Below the pieces are notes generated by a model. That model saw nothing but the letters and a program-made list of their open reading frames with translations, was not told the origin of the DNA and did no database searches. Positions 34,410 to 46,432 of a stretch of DNA of 64,000 bases are shown here, piece by piece. The position numbers and the translations under genes are program-made. The stretch is from positions 37,556,954-37,620,953 of the forward strand of contig NC_054712.1 in NCBI RefSeq assembly GCF_016097555.1, in the 5' to 3' direction. Source of the stretch: Gigantopelta aegis. Taxonomy: Eukaryota; Mollusca; Gastropoda; Neomphalida; Peltospiridae. Each line of letters opens with the position of its first letter. The first letter of the stretch is position 1.

Positions 34410-34995
34410 GGGGGGATATATATTAAATGCATTTCTCTGCATAATATATCAGTGACTCTATATTAAATGTAGTTTTGGTCGTCTTAGTGTTTGTACTAGG
34501 TCAAACTTTTATTTCTTAACATATATTTTTTCGTATGTGATGAATCATTGGCACTCAACACATTTTATTTACGGTTATATGGCGTCAGACATATGGTTAA
34601 GGACCACATAGATTTTCAGAGGAAACCCGCTGTCGCCACTTCATGGGCTACTCTTTCCGATTAGCAGCAAGGGATCTTTTATTTGCGCTTCCCACAGGCA
34701 GGATAGCACAAACCATGGCCTTTGTTGAACCAGTTATGAATCACTGGTCGGTGCAAGTGGTTTACACCTACCCACGGAGCCTTGCGGAGCACTCACTCGG
34801 GGTTTGGAGTCGGTATCTGGATTAAAAATCACATGCCTGGACTGGGATCCGAACACAGTACCTACCAGCCTGTTGACCGATGGCCTAACCACGACGCCAC
34901 CGAGGCCGGTTCTGATATTCTAAACAAGAAACTATATTTAATATGTAATCTTAGTCGTTAAAATATTCTGTAAGTCGGAAAGATCTTACAATGAA
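34410..34995. mobile_element. fold-back MITE interrupted by a SINE
   Basis: The left part of an aaagggacattcc-family MITE (to about 34550, ttttttcgtatgtg) resumes after the SINE at about 34912 (ttctgatattctaaacaag...cttacaatg). The ends are decayed. Confidence 0.7.
34551..34912 (-). mobile_element. SINE, tail A with head 2, inside a MITE
   Basis: Starts cactcaacacattttattt and ends with inverted head 2 (gcctaaccacgacgccaccgaggccgg). Well preserved, hence younger than the host MITE. Confidence 0.9.
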
Positions 34996-35016
34996 AGAAA
35001 ATTAGTTCTGCTTCGG

Positions 35017-35303
35017 AGCGGAACGTAGTGGTAAATCGCTCGCCTGATGCGCGGTCGGTCCCCGGCGGTGAGCCCATTGGACTATTTCTCGTTCCCAACA
35101 GTGCACCACGACTGGTATATCAAAGACCGTGGTATGAGCTATCCTGTCTGTGGGATAGTGCATATAAAATATCCCTTACTACTAATGGAAAAATATAGCG
35201 GGTTTCCTCTCTAAGACTATATGTCAAAATTATTAATGTTTGACATCCAATAGCCGATGATTAATAAATCAATGTGCTCTAGTGGTGTCGTTAAACAAAA
35301 CTC
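35017..35303 (+). mobile_element. SINE, head 1 and tail B
   Basis: Head ggaacgtagtggtaaatcgctcgcc, body, tail B ending gtgtcgttaaacaaaac. Confidence 0.88.
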
Positions 35304-35572
35304 TTTTTTTTTCGGACAATCTGTAATCGTGGATTTACGTACATATACGACCAGTGGGAAAAAAATTAATTCGGCATACACGAGTACATAAAATCATTTC
35401 CCTTTGTCCTTAACATGGCCCATCTCTCGCCTTAATTTAATTTTCTGCGTGAAACAGATACCAAAGACATGTATTTGGATACTTTAGTACTTAGAGCGCC
35501 TGTCATGTACAGATAAATCAAGTGTGGTTAATGGACGGACCCCCAGTTGTATAGTAGAAATAGTTCACAGCA

Positions 35573-35685
35573 TTAAAGGGACATTCCCGAGTTTGCTGCA
35601 ATTTTTAAGATGTTATCGACTAACAGAGACTTTTTAACGATTGTAATTACATATCAAATATATTTTTCTGCATAAATTAAGTTTG
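35573..35685. mobile_element. fold-back MITE, one end only
   Basis: ttaaagggacattcccgag...tgttatcgactaacagagac; the rest is absent. Confidence 0.8.
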
Positions 35686-35759
35686 AAGCACACTGTTCTA
35701 CGCATTAGCCATCTAAGCTCTCTGTTCAGGACAGTGGGTGGGTTAGTGGTTAGTGAGTT

Positions 35760-36077
35760 AAAAAATTTGTTTCGTTTAATGACACCACTATAGCGAATTG
35801 ATTTAATCATTGGCTATTGGATGTCAAACATTTGGTAATTCGACATGTAGTCTTGGAGAGGAAACCAGCTATGGGTTTTTTCATCAGTAGCAAGGGATCT
35901 TTTATATGCACCATCCCACAGATAGGATAGCACATACCACGGTCTTTGATATACCAGTCGTGGTGCACTGGCTGGAACGAGAAATAACCCAATGGGCCCA
36001 CCGACGGGGATCGATCCCAAACCGATCGCACATCAAGCGGGCGCTTTCCCACTGAGTTACCCCCCCCCCCCCCCCGG
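35760..36077 (-). mobile_element. SINE, tail B with head 1, bordered by poly-C
   Basis: Inverted tail B (gtttcgtttaatgacaccac), body, and head 1 at the right (ggggatcgatcccaaaccgatc; gctttcccactgagttac), which runs into 17 C (36061-36077). The poly-C corresponds to an expanded G run at the SINE 5' end. Confidence 0.88.
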
Positions 36078-36129
36078 TTAGTGAGAGGGAAGCAGGTGTA
36101 GCGGCCGTACCTCTACTTCACTGAATCTC

Positions 36130-36328
36130 TAGCCTGAGGGGGCGAGACGTAGCCAGTTGTAAAGTGCTCGCCTAATGTGGGGGGTCGGCCTGTCAGTGGT
36201 CCGATTAGGCTATCTCTCGTTCCAGTCCGTGCATCATGACTGGAATATCAAAGACCGTGGTTTGTGCTATCCTGCCTGTGGGATGGTGCATATAAAAGAT
36301 CCCTTGTTTGTAATGAAAAAATGTCATT
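36130..36328 (+). mobile_element. SINE, head 1, 3' truncated
   Basis: gagacgtagccagttgtaaagtgctcgcc head and body to agatcccttg; the tail is replaced by another element. Confidence 0.8.
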
Positions 36329-36329
36329 C

Positions 36330-36565
36330 TCGATTTTGACCATTTCCGGGAAGGTCCATTAATCATTGTGGAACATTATTTCTGTCAATCTTTTTCATTC
36401 TGTTGATCATACAGTTATTATTGTTTTGTTTTCAGTCATTTTTATTGTTTGAATTTGATAAAGAATACTGATACAAATTTCACTTCCGACCCCAATCGTC
36501 CTTCAAGATCTTTGGTGGTCATAAAACCTATTGTAATACTGAACGACCAGTTGTAATGTTTCCCC
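36330..36565 (-). mobile_element. internal fragment of the tactcttcaaaa-ended element
   Basis: Reverse complement of the core of 54468-54991 (tctgttgatcatacagtt, ccccaatcgtccttcaagatc). Both ends are missing. Confidence 0.75.
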
Positions 36566-36845
36566 AATTAATTCACTATTGTCATATAACCATTCATACC
36601 TAATTAATTTCATATTTAGGCCTGTTCTAATTCAAATTGCAAATTCCATAGCCTTATTACCCCACCCACCCCCCTGTCTTGGACACATCCACCGGGGAAT
36701 CTCGGAGAATGTGTCCAAGACAGTCGTGCTTGAACCTTCGGTGGATGTAAGCACGAGTCAAATGGTTGATTAACTGACTGATTGATTGACGTCGCCTGTG
36801 TGTAACAATTACAGAAAGGTTAACAGTATGTTGCATTTAACAACA

Positions 36846-37197
36846 CCACCATGCTGCTTGCGGATTACAGTTCCTAATAGAATGCCAGAGTAACTTCCTA
36901 TTAATAGAGTCAAAAGCTTTTCTGAAATCAACAAATATACAATATAATCGGTAAAAATTTATAAATATTTCTGAACTAAACATTGTAGCGTAAAAAATGT
37001 ATCTGCTGTACAATAATATTTTCTAAAGCCTGCTTGGCATTCTGGAATCTTTTCAAAAGGTTTTGCAAATCGTTGCAAACGGTTATTAAGTACTGAAGTT
37101 AGTGTATTCCCAAAAGTATCCATTAGTGATACACCTCTGTAATTGTTCATACAGTTAACATGGCCCGTCTTATGGAGAGGCACAATAATTCTTCTCT
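36846..37197 (-). pseudogene. LINE reverse transcriptase remnant (fingers and palm)
   Basis: The minus-strand open part (37183 down to 36959) reads HVNCMNNYRGVSLMDTFGN, then LNNRLQRF, then ECQAGFRK and FFTLQCL. These are motifs 1-2a of LINE RTs (NYRGISLL; QAGFR). After a frameshift near 36955, another frame gives FVDFRKAFDSINRKLLW, the motif A region with the F-x-D-x-x-K-A-F-D pattern. It is truncated before the A-D-D box. It may come from the same family as the 29.5-30.0-kb remnant, but the two do not overlap. Confidence 0.85.
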
Positions 37198-37391
37198 TTT
37201 TTTTCTTCTTTTTTTTTTGCCTATTCAGATGGGAAAATAAATACCTGTTGAAATAATATTATTAAATATAGCAACAAAGTATGGCATCAATTAAGTACTA
37301 CAACAGGTGCAAGTGTTGTGGACAAGCTAATCGTGTCTGTAGCCTATATGGAAAGTCAAAGTACAAATATGTACGAAGTTTCATTACGATG

Positions 37392-37525
37392 CACAGTGAA
37401 ACCCCTCAACGCCGGACCCTTGCTAAACCGGAATTCCCTCAAAACTGCAAGTTTTCGGCGGTCCCGTGATTCGGGTATCTTTTAACACGGAGGTTAAACC
37501 CTCTCAGTCGGTACCCTCCAAACTG
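37392..37525. mobile_element. possible pogo/Tigger-like MITE end
   Basis: cagtgaaacccctcaacgcc and the following ccggacccttgctaaaccgg resemble pogo-like TIR sequence. The opposite end was not identified. Confidence 0.35.
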
Positions 37526-37548
37526 AATATCGGAAGAATAAATAAAGC

Positions 37549-37703
37549 TGTATCCTAACTGAACGCGAGCTGCGCAAGCGATTATTTTAGAAATCATTGA
37601 TTTCAATTGTCATAAATCTGTCGCGTCGCCCGCGTGCAGTTAGGATGCGGCAATAGACAATAAAATAATCGCTTGCATCGCTCGCGTCCGGTTAGGATAG
37701 AGT
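37549..37703. repeat. 155-bp fold-back
   Basis: tatcctaactgaacgcgagc and gcgattattttag are mirrored by aaaataatcgcttgcatcgc and gcgtccggttaggata. Confidence 0.8.
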
Positions 37704-38020
37704 TTAAGTCCCAGTGTGCTTATTATGTAAACTATATAAAGGATAATAAACGAGTTATCAGTTATTATCAAATTTATGTCACGAGTGAAATAATTTTCAC
37801 TTGTCACGAGTTTTAGCGAGTCTATAATCAATTGCATTAAACTACAATTTTATTACAAGTTTAACACTGAAACCAGAAAGACGTAAACTCAAACGCTTTA
37901 AACTACGGAATGTTATTGTGTGTGCTTTGCCAAATCGTGATGACGTCATATTTAGTACCAATAAGGTGATTGGTTTGTTGGCGTCAAATCGTCCAATAGT
38001 AGTGTACGTTAAACCAATTT

Positions 38021-38412
38021 ACCGGCCTCGGTGGCGTCGTGGCAGGCCATCGGTCTACAGGCTGGTAGGTACTGGGTTCGGATCCCAGTCGAGGCATGGG
38101 ATTTTCCATCCAGATACCGACTCCAAACCCTGAGTGAGTGCTCCGCAAGGCTCAATGGGTAGGTGTAAACCACTTGCACCGACCAGTGATCCATAACTGG
38201 TTCAACAAAGGCCATGGTTTGTGCTATCCTGCCTGTGGGAAGCGCAAATAAAAGATCCCTTGCTGCCAATCGGAAGAGTAGCCCATGTAGTGGCGACAGC
38301 GGGTTTCCTCTCAAAATCTGTGTGGTCCTGAACCATATGTCTGACGCCATATAACCGTAAATAAAATGTGTTGAGTGCGTCGTTAAACAAAAAACACTTC
38401 TTTCTTTCTTTT
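38021..38412 (+). mobile_element. SINE, head 2 and tail A, full length
   Basis: Head accggcctcggtggcgtcgtgg with ggttcggatccc as B-box region, the gcaagtggtttacacc block, the shared body, and tail A (cgtcgttaaacaaaaaac) with (TTTC)n. Best full-length copy of this type. Confidence 0.92.
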
Positions 38413-38521
38413 TTAAACCAATTCATGATAATTTCTCAGTGGGCAATTATGATTTTTATTTTCCCCGTTATGAGTGCCTGCTGGGGTAATAAACCTTAGT
38501 ATAGCCCGAGTACTTTGTCGT

Positions 38522-38845
38522 TTGAGGGGTGGCATTTAGCTCAGTCGGATGAGCGTTCGCCTGACGTGCTTGCGTCGCAGGATCGAACCACCTAGGTGAA
38601 TCCGTTAAACTATTTTTTTTTCTCTCGTTCCACCCAGTGCACCACAACTGGTAAAAGGCCGTGGTATGTGCTTCCCTGTCTGTGGGAAGGTGCATATAAA
38701 AGATCCCTTGCTGCATTAGGCAAAAATGTAACGGGTTTCCTCTGTTGACTACGAGTCAGAATTACCAAACGTTTGACATCCAATAGCCGATGATCAATTT
38801 ACCAATGTGCTCTAGTGGTGTCGTTAAACAAAACAAACTTCTTCA
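38522..38845 (+). mobile_element. SINE, head 3 and tail B, full length
   Basis: Head 3 tagctcagtcggatgagcg and caggatcgaacc, shared body, tail B ending cgttaaacaaaacaaac. Confidence 0.9.
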
Positions 38846-38988
38846 TCTTCTTCTGTCATATGAGAGCTGGATGGATATTTAATTCAAACGATTATGATGA
38901 CTCTGTTGTCAGAGGTAAATGTATGGCAAAAATACTGGAATGGCTGCCAACCACCGGGTAGGCAATGATTTCTGCTCTAATACAACAG

Positions 38989-39272
38989 GGGCGGGACGTA
39001 GCCCAGTGGTACAGCGCCCGCTCGAGCTATTTCTCGTTCCAGCCAGTGCACCACGACTGGTATATCAAAGGCCGTGGTATGTACTACCCTGTATGTGGGA
39101 TGGTGCATATAAAAGATCCCTTGCGGCGAATCGGAAAGAGTAGCCCATAAAGTGGCGACAGCGGGTTTCCTCTCTCAATATCTGTGTGGTCCTTAACCGT
39201 ATGTCTGACGCCATATAACCGTAAATAAAATGTGTTGAATGCGTCGTTAAATAAAATAGTTCCTTCCTTCCT
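38989..39272 (+). mobile_element. SINE, head 1 and tail A with head deletion
   Basis: ggggcgggacgtagcccagtgg, then a deletion of the B-box region, body, and tail A with (TTCC)n. Confidence 0.9.
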
Positions 39273-39775
39273 AATACAACAATAACCCTATGTTTGAAGG
39301 TCAAATACCTTTACAATGATCATTTTGGAGGTCGCTGATAACAAATATTTGAGATATATTAATCACTAATACGCGCACTACATGAAGAAACCCGTCAGCA
39401 CCTACGTACTTAACCGGACCATTATTGCAAAGGGGTACTGTCGGGTTTCTTCCTGTAGCTCTCGAACGGCAGAGTACTCGGGCTAACTATACTTCTGAAA
39501 ACCGGACTACCTGCTCGTTAATACGACTATATCAATATTAATATATCATTTCAATCACCAGAGCACTATTATTACCTCGTTCGATTACGTAGACGGTTAA
39601 TGCAATATGCGTTGGGTAGAATACCACTTTTTTTATTAATTACTCCATGCAATTCAATATCATTTTTTATGTCAGAATAACTTATCACTTTTCCTATATC
39701 AATAAAGAACATAATCAACAAAGAGCTTTTGCAAAATTTGCATACATTTCAAATTACTGAAAATTGAATATTCCT
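39273..39775. other. GPCR intron 1, no feature recognised
   Basis: Unique AT-rich sequence. Confidence 0.5.
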
Positions 39776-40018
39776 CACCGGCCTCGGTGGCGTCGTGGTT
39801 AAGCCATCGGACATAAAGCTGGTAGGTACAGGGTTCGCAGTAAGATACCGGCTCCCACTTCCAGAACGAGTTTTAACGACTCAGTGGGTAGGTGTGAGGC
39901 CACTACACCCTATTCTCGCTCACTAACAATTAACAACTAACCCACTGTTCTGGGCAGATAGCCCAGATAGCTGAGGTGTGCGTCCAGGACAGCGTGCTTG
40001 AACCTGAACCAAAAACAA
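39776..40018 (+). mobile_element. SINE, head 2 with tail C
   Basis: Same accggcctcggtggcgtcgtgg head, followed by a different body (gttttaacgactcagtgggtagg, ctcactaacaattaacaac, agctgaggtgtgcgtcc). Other copies are at 54170 and 56728. Confidence 0.85.
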
Positions 40019-40203
40019 AACGCGAAAATAAATTGCATTGGGGGGGGGGGGGGGGATTAACATTAATACAACGTAGTTCTGTACTACTCACTGAACAAAA
40101 TAAAACGATTTCTTGATCAGGCCCTTTGAGCACACACCACTCACTCCACCCCACCTCACCCCCACCCACCCCCACACATTTTAAACTCTGCACCTCGGGA
40201 TAC

Positions 40204-40252
40204 ACTACCAGAGGGTGTATACTACCAAATGCAATACCATAGACGACAATAG
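40204..40252. mobile_element. end fragment of the ggtgtatactaccaaat MITE
   Basis: gggtgtatactaccaaatgc...agacgacaatagta matches one end of the MITEs at 48547, 50415, 57004 and 41583. Confidence 0.65.
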
Positions 40253-40254
40253 TA

Positions 40255-40364
40255 TCACTCACTCAGGGTTTGGAGTCGGTATCTGGATTAAAAATCCCAT
40301 GCCGAACCCAGTACCTACCAGCCTGTAGACCGATGGCCTAACCACGACGCCACCGAGGCCGGTC
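40255..40364 (-). mobile_element. SINE head 2 fragment next to the GPCR exon 1 donor
   Basis: Inverted head 2 (cctaaccacgacgccaccgaggccgg) ends 25 bases below exon 1. The body and tail are missing. Confidence 0.85.
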
Positions 40365-40389
40365 CTGACCTAGAGAGACAGATACTCAC

Positions 40390-40636
40390 CGCCACTGAAC
40401 CCGTGTTTGTAGGACGACATGGCGGCGTTGTTCAGCTTCAGCGGCAACGCCAGTCCGGCCAACAGGAGGTCGCTAACAGCGAGGTTGATGATGAAGATGT
40501 CGGTGCACGACTTGATGGTCCTCTTCAGCGCGGTCACGACGATGACGAGGACGTTGGATAACACAGACAGGGTGCAGATGACGGCTAAAACTCCGATAAA
40601 CAACAGCGACGTCAGGCCATCGTCTTTAGACGTCAT
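40390..40636 (-). CDS. class A GPCR, exon 1 (N-terminus, TM1, TM2)
   Basis: First coding exon of the three-exon receptor. ATG at 40636 has A at -3, and an in-frame TAG lies six codons upstream (in ggctagagt), so no earlier Met is possible without another exon. Encodes a short ten-residue N-terminus, TM1 with the conserved Asn (LSNVLVIVV, N28), an intracellular loop rich in Lys/Arg, and TM2 with LAVSDLLLAG, whose Asp56 is D2.50. The donor after GGCG is gtgagt. The phase 1 junction restores a Gly codon with exon 2, placing C3.25 three residues later, which is strong evidence for the join across about 20.6 kb. The short N-terminus lacks glycosylation sites. A TATATATC about 70 bases upstream could be a promoter element, but that is weak. 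Confidence 0.93.
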
Positions 40637-41580
40637 TTTCAGACAAAGACTCTAGCCAATTTTAATAGTCCAAACAGTTGTGAAAACCGTACAAGAGTGT
40701 GTGTGATATATATTTTTTTTTATCAAAATTTAGGAAAATACATTTTTTTTCTTTATTCTCTTCTTTTTTCTTTGCTTTTTTTTTCTTTCTTTCTTGGTTT
40801 GTTTCTTTCTTCTTTTTTTTCTTTCTTTCTTTTCTCTTTCTTTTCTTTCGTTCTTTCTTTTTTTTGTGGTCAAGTGCGATCCGTTTATGAAATATTTACA
40901 TTGTTCTCCGTTTTGTTTCCTTTCGTTTCGTTTCTCTTCGTCTTTTGTTTCCAAGTAACTAGTTTATAACACGTGGTACACCGATTTTAACAAAGGAACC
41001 TGCCAGAGAACAAACTTTTTAAACACTGATTTGCCACAGAAATCCGCGTGGTGTTTGTCAAAGATGGAACGATCGATGACTTGGTTTACGTTTCTCATCA
41101 CCTGTGCGGTCAACCAATGATTGTTAATGTGCATTTGCTATCAACCAATGGGTGATGACTGGTATTTCTTTATCGACCAATGGCTGAAGGCTGATATTTT
41201 TCTCAATCAATTTGCCGTCTTCTGCATACGTCACTGATTTGGCGAATAATTGTTATGTGTTATTAGGCTGCGTAATATCGATTTGCTGTGGAGTTGTGAA
41301 TAATATTAGCTCTTTGGTTTATATAAAACGTGTATTTTTTACGCTCAGTGTTACATGCATATGCGTGATACTGTTAAAGAAAGACATCAGTAAAAAAAGA
41401 CGGGATTACTGTCAGATACTTATTTAATTGCCATGTACACACAACACAGCAATGCATTGATTAATTTCCAACCACACAAGAAATGTATCCCTGTCTGTCG
41501 AGTTACTCTAATCGCAAACACGTTGGATATATGGCCAGGCAGATTGCTTTGTCCTAATTAAATGAAAATGTCCGAATCTG
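40637..41580. other. upstream of the GPCR gene; T-rich tract and unique sequence
   Basis: A T-rich tract with TTTC clusters at about 40710-40950; otherwise unique sequence. The GPCR promoter should be here if exon 1 is the first exon, but no clear core element is seen beyond TATATATC near 40708. Confidence 0.4.
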
Positions 41581-41582
41581 GA

Positions 41583-42005
41583 TAACAACATTAGAGGGTA
41601 TATATTACCAAATCAAATCCAAGAGACGAAATAGTAACCGCAGCGTATCAATCGACATAAACGCCAGGGATATAAATACTACCTCCCATCACCCTTAAAG
41701 TGACTCAGAAAACAATTGGGGGTCAAACTGCTCATTTCTGAGATAACGGGTAGCGTCTATGACTACCCTAGTTCTGCACAAAATTCGAGTATTTTACATG
41801 TTTCAAGCACAAGGCTACTTTGACACAGTGGTACTTGATGAAATAAAACTGCATACATTTTTTGCCCAGATGAAACTATTTTTTTACAACCAACATACTC
41901 GCATTTATCACCAATCACAGGACCTGTGGTGTTTACTTCTCTATCAAAAGTTGGGTGAACCTCGAACTTTGACCCAGCGGGTAGTTATTTGGTTTAGTAC
42001 TACCT
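41583..42005 (-). mobile_element. MITE, family ggtgtatactaccaaat
   Basis: Inverted ends agggtatatattaccaaatc and ggtttagtactacct. The core matches 48547-49012 in reverse (tagcgtctatgactacccta, ctgtggtgtttacttctc). Target duplication TA(A/G)A-like. Confidence 0.8.
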
Positions 42006-42395
42006 AAAGGGACTGTCCTGAGTTTGCAGCCACTGTAAGATGTTTGCAATAACAGACCTTTGTTGCATGGCGACTACTATTTCATACGAAATACATTGTC
42101 TTGTTCAGAATACCAGCGTCTGTATATCAAAAGTGTTTGCGGTCGTATACTAATGTTTGTAGAACTCAGTTTTTACTTTAATTTTTGATATATATTTATT
42201 TCCGTACGTACGAAATTATTTGGAGGTAATATCCGGTTTGGGCTACTGCAAGCATTAGGACAACAGCAAACACCTTGTAAATACAGACACTGATATTCTA
42301 AATAAGAAAATGTATTTAATTTGTATTTTACGCCATCGAAAAGGCTCTATTGGTCGGAAACATTTTACAATGGATGTAAACTCAGGACTGTTATT
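42004..42395. mobile_element. fold-back MITE, aaagggactgtcctgag variant
   Basis: Abuts the previous MITE. Ends aaagggactgtcctgag and ctcaggactgttatttt, with central ccgtacgtacgaaat. Confidence 0.85.
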
Positions 42396-42639
42396 TTAAA
42401 TTCATATTAGAAGTAGATGTCAAACAGCTGTACAGAGTTGCAAACGAGTCACTGTATGTATTGGCACTTAGATTACAACTAATATTGTGGGGAGAATTAT
42501 GAAAATACTCCTTGAAAACGTTTTAGGCCAGCTCATATTGCTCGAATTCTCTATCGTTTTTTCCCTGAATTTGGGGATTTGCTGGAAAGGCAGTTGGTCC
42601 CTGCCCCACCCCCACCCCCACCTCCAACCCGCAGATTGG

Positions 42640-42857
42640 GCGTTTTCTCGTTCTAACCAGCGTACCACAACTGGACAAAGCTCGTGGTATGTGTTTTCCT
42701 GTCTGTGGGAAAGTGCATATAAAAGATCCCTTTCCGCTAATGGAAACATGTAACGGGTTTCTCCTGATGACTACGTGTCAGAATTACCAAATGTTTACCA
42801 ATAGCCGATGATTAATTAATCAATGTGCTCCAGTGGTGTCGTTAAACAAAAGAAACT
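42640..42857 (+). mobile_element. SINE body plus tail B, headless
   Basis: tctcgttctaaccagcgtac to ggtgtcgttaaacaaaaga. A (CCCCCA)-type tract precedes it. Confidence 0.85.
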
Positions 42858-42861
42858 TTAA

Positions 42862-43148
42862 CTTTTTAATCATTGGCTATTGGATGTCAAATATTTAGTT
42901 ATATTTAGTCAAATATTTAGTCATATTTAGTCAAATATTTAGTCAGTGGAAACACGCTACATTTTCCCATTAGCATCGAGGGATCTTTCAAATGCAAAAG
43001 ACAGAACAGGACATACCACGGCCTTTGGTATATCAGTTATGGTCATTGATTGCGACTGGGTAAAAACCCAATCAGAGAATGGGTCCACCAAGGGGATTCG
43101 ATCCATCAAACCCTGCACCTCAGGCGAGCGCGCTATCGCTTTAGCTGT
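42862..43148 (-). mobile_element. SINE, tail B with head 3, containing a 17-bp repeat
   Basis: Body inverted; a segment, tatttagtcaaatatttagt, is tandemly repeated near 42890-42943. Right end head 3 (gattcgatccatc; gagcgcgctatcgctttagct). Confidence 0.8.
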
Positions 43149-43149
43149 C

Positions 43150-43218
43150 AGTCATATGTTTAACGCCATATAACCGTAAATAAAATGTGTTCAGTGCGTC
43201 GTTAAATAGCACATTTCT
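43150..43218 (+). mobile_element. SINE tail A fragment
   Basis: catatgtttaacgccatata to cgtcgttaaatagcacattt. Confidence 0.8.
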
Positions 43219-43427
43219 ATCGCTTTAGCTAGATCTAGCTCCCGCGAAACAAAAAAGGTGTAACTGTGTAACCTCGGGAACGAGGGAAAATCGGTGGTGT
43301 AGTCATCGGACTTGAGCCTTAAGGTGTTGTCCTACTCTTTTTCACTCCATAAAGGGTACATACATTGCTTATTACCTCTGATTCAAGGTTTCTACCTTGA
43401 TCAGAGTGATATCGTTCTGGGTTTGTT

Positions 43428-43490
43428 TCTTTTTTTTCTTTTTTTTTTCTTTTTTTTTTTTTTTTTTTTTTTTTTGGGGGGGGGTGTCTT
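43428..43490. repeat. T-rich then G-rich tract
   Basis: Poly-T with C interruptions followed by nine G. Confidence 0.9.
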
Positions 43491-44559
43491 TTTATGTTTT
43501 GGGCACTACCGGACAATTCGTTCTGGTGCACCGTATCTCTGAAACCACTCAGACACTAGTAACTTTGCTGTGGTCACAGCCTTCTGGTCTTTTGTAGGAA
43601 CAGCCACAGTGAACTTGGTAAACACATCTGTTACGACTGAAACATTTTTTTTTTTTTTTTTTTTCAACTTGAAGATGGTTCCAACGCTACGAAGTCCATG
43701 GCTACAACTTCAAGAGGTCTTGTAGCAATAAGATGTCTCAAAGGTAGTTTGATTTTTTGGTTATGGCAGTTTAGCCACCGCACACGTTTCACACTCTTTA
43801 TACCATTTTCCAACATCTTTGTGCATACCAGGCCAGTGGCATCGTCTTCTAATAAGACTCATGGTTCTTTCAAAACATTGGTGTCCTGTCTGATTATGTA
43901 GACTATGCAGAACGTTCTCTTTCATCACGCCTGGAAATACTATCTGCTTCATATTTCCCAAGTTGGGGTCCTTTACCTTTCTGTAAAGCACATTATTTTC
44001 AATAAACAATCTGTCCCATCGGCGGATTAAGGTCAACGCATCAGATTCTTCTAACCTTCTCTCAGCCCTCCGTGGTTTCCTACCTCTAACCATTTAATGA
44101 AGCACTATCCTTATTAACTTGTCTTTTGCCTGCATCTCCGCTAGCTCTTCTAAAGAGTAGCTAGGACATGATGTTGTGGCTTCTGTAGTTCATGAAACTG
44201 TTCAACTGTAAGAGTTGTTTGTGTGGCATCCCTTCAATTACTATGTGTAGCTTGTCTCATCGTTTGTGGAAATTCTGTACCACCAGCAGTAGTTCTCAAA
44301 GCAGCTTCCACTGATGTAGACGTCATTCCGTGAAATGCCTTCCTGGATAGACCATCAGCATTCTTATTGTGTTGTGCTGAGCGATATTTCACATCAAAAT
44401 CGAATGCTGCAAGTTGAGACACCCATCTCTGCTCCATTGCTCCTAATGTCGCAGTACCAAGATGATTTAGTGGATTGTTGTCCGTATATATGGTAAATGT
44501 ATGTCTAAGAAGATAATCCTTGAATGTTTCAGTTACCGCCCATTTCAGAGCAACAAACC

Positions 44560-44951
44560 GACCTCGGTGGCATCGTGGTTAGGCCATCGTCAACAGGCTG
44601 GTAGGTACTGGGTTCGGATCCCAGTCGAGGCATGGGATCTTTAATCCAGATACCGACTCCAAACCCTCAGTGAGTGCTCCGCAAGGCTCAATAGGTTGGT
44701 GTAAACCACTTGCACCGACCAGTGATCCATAACTGGTTCAACAAAGACCATGGTTTGTGTTATCCTGCCTGTGGGAAGCGCAAATAAAAGATCCCTTGCT
44801 GCTAATCGGAAAGAGTAGCCCATGAAGTGGCGACAGCGTGTTTCCTCTCAAAATCTGTTTGGTCCTTAACCATATGTCTGACGCCATATAACCGTAAATA
44901 AAATGTGTTGAGTGCGTCGTTAAATAAAACATTTCTTTCTTTCTTTCAGAG
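44560..44951 (+). mobile_element. SINE, head 2 and tail A, inserted in the gypsy RNase H region
   Basis: Head 2 (cgacctcggtggcatcgtgg) to tail A with (TTTC)n. The gypsy sequence resumes with a short repeated agagcaaca on each side (about 44551 and 44948), a likely target duplication. Confidence 0.92.
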
Positions 44952-46282
44952 CAACACACTCTACCTTCATGGAACTAGTTGTTTATGTTCTTCTGAGTTG
45001 GTCTTACGCACCGGTTAGCATATGCAATCACTTTCCTTTGTCCATTCTGCCCATGTGACAGTGCATCAGTTTCCACAATAAAAGGTTCACTGAAATCAGC
45101 GTACCCTAACATTGGAGCTGAAGTTAACTTCCCCTTCAGTGTGTCAAAAATGTTTTGACAACTCTAATCCCAAGCAACCTTTAAGCATACGTGTTTCTTC
45201 TTGTCTCGAAACCTGTTCACCAAAGAATGCAAAGGTCCAACAATATGTGAGAATCCTTTCACATACCGTCTGTAGTAATTGGCAAACCCCAAGAAAGACA
45301 TCAAGTCTTTTGATGTTTTTGCAACTTCCCACTCAAGAACAGCCTCCTTTATTTTGTCTGGATCTGTAGCTACCCCGTCTCTAGATATCACATGTCCTAG
45401 ATATTTCACTTCTTTCCTAAGGAAACAGCATTTGCTTGTTTTCAGTTTGAGCCCATGTTGTTTTAAAATTTTAAATACCTCTTCTATTCTGTGGATGTGC
45501 TCAACATATGAACTTGCATAAACTACAATAGCATCCAAGAAGACTAGTAATCTCTGAAATATCTGCTCTCTTAAACAATGTTGTAGGAATCTTTTAAATG
45601 TGGCTAGTGCCCTTGATAAACCAAAAGGCATTCAGTTGTATTAAAACCCATTGGAGTGATGAATGAAGTTTTTGTCTTTATCCTCAACTGCAACCTGGTT
45701 GTATTCACTGGCCATATCCAGTGTAGTAAACCGTTTTGCTCCATGCAAAGCATCTAATGACTCATCTGTTTTAGGAAGTGGAAAGCACTCTTTCCTAGTT
45801 TTAGCATTCAGTCGCCTATAGTCCACACACAGCCGTATCGTGTTGTCCTATTTTCTCACTATAACAATAGGAGATGCATATGGGCTATGGCTGGGGCGAA
45901 CTACATCTTGCTTTATACGTTTCTTGATGTGCTCCTTGACTTCCTCATACTGACTGGGTGGAATTCTTCTGTACGGTTGTGACACTGGTATGTGATCAGT
46001 TGTACGTATTTGGTGTTTTACTCAGTCAGCAAAACCCAAATCAAGGTCATCTTTAGCAAATACATTAGAGTATTTGCTAAGTATTATCTTCAACTTCTTC
46101 TGTTCATCAGAACAATCACAGTTTGAGATATCAACAGGCAAACTATCTTTGTGACCTGTTGAACTCTCTGTGTAAACTGCTATGTGCTCTAACTAAATCT
46201 CTTCTCCTTCTTCTGTCTTTCTAAATCAGTTTTTTTGACTGAGACTCTTCTACCCTTGCCACTGATGACAAAATGCACAGTC

Positions 46283-46396
46283 TAGTTGGGGTTTGTTTGT
46301 TGGTGTTTTTTTGTTGTTGTTGTTGTTGTTTGTTGTTGGTGTTTTTGTGGTGGGGGGTTTGGGGGGGGGGTTGGGTTGTTGTTGTTTTTTGGTGGG

Positions 46397-46427
<31 letters not shown>

Positions 46428-46432
46428 TTATT
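46283..46432. repeat. G/T-rich tract inserted in the gypsy remnant
   Basis: TTTGTTGTTG, GGGGGG and poly-T (about 46399-46426) split the protease-RT spacer. Confidence 0.85.
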
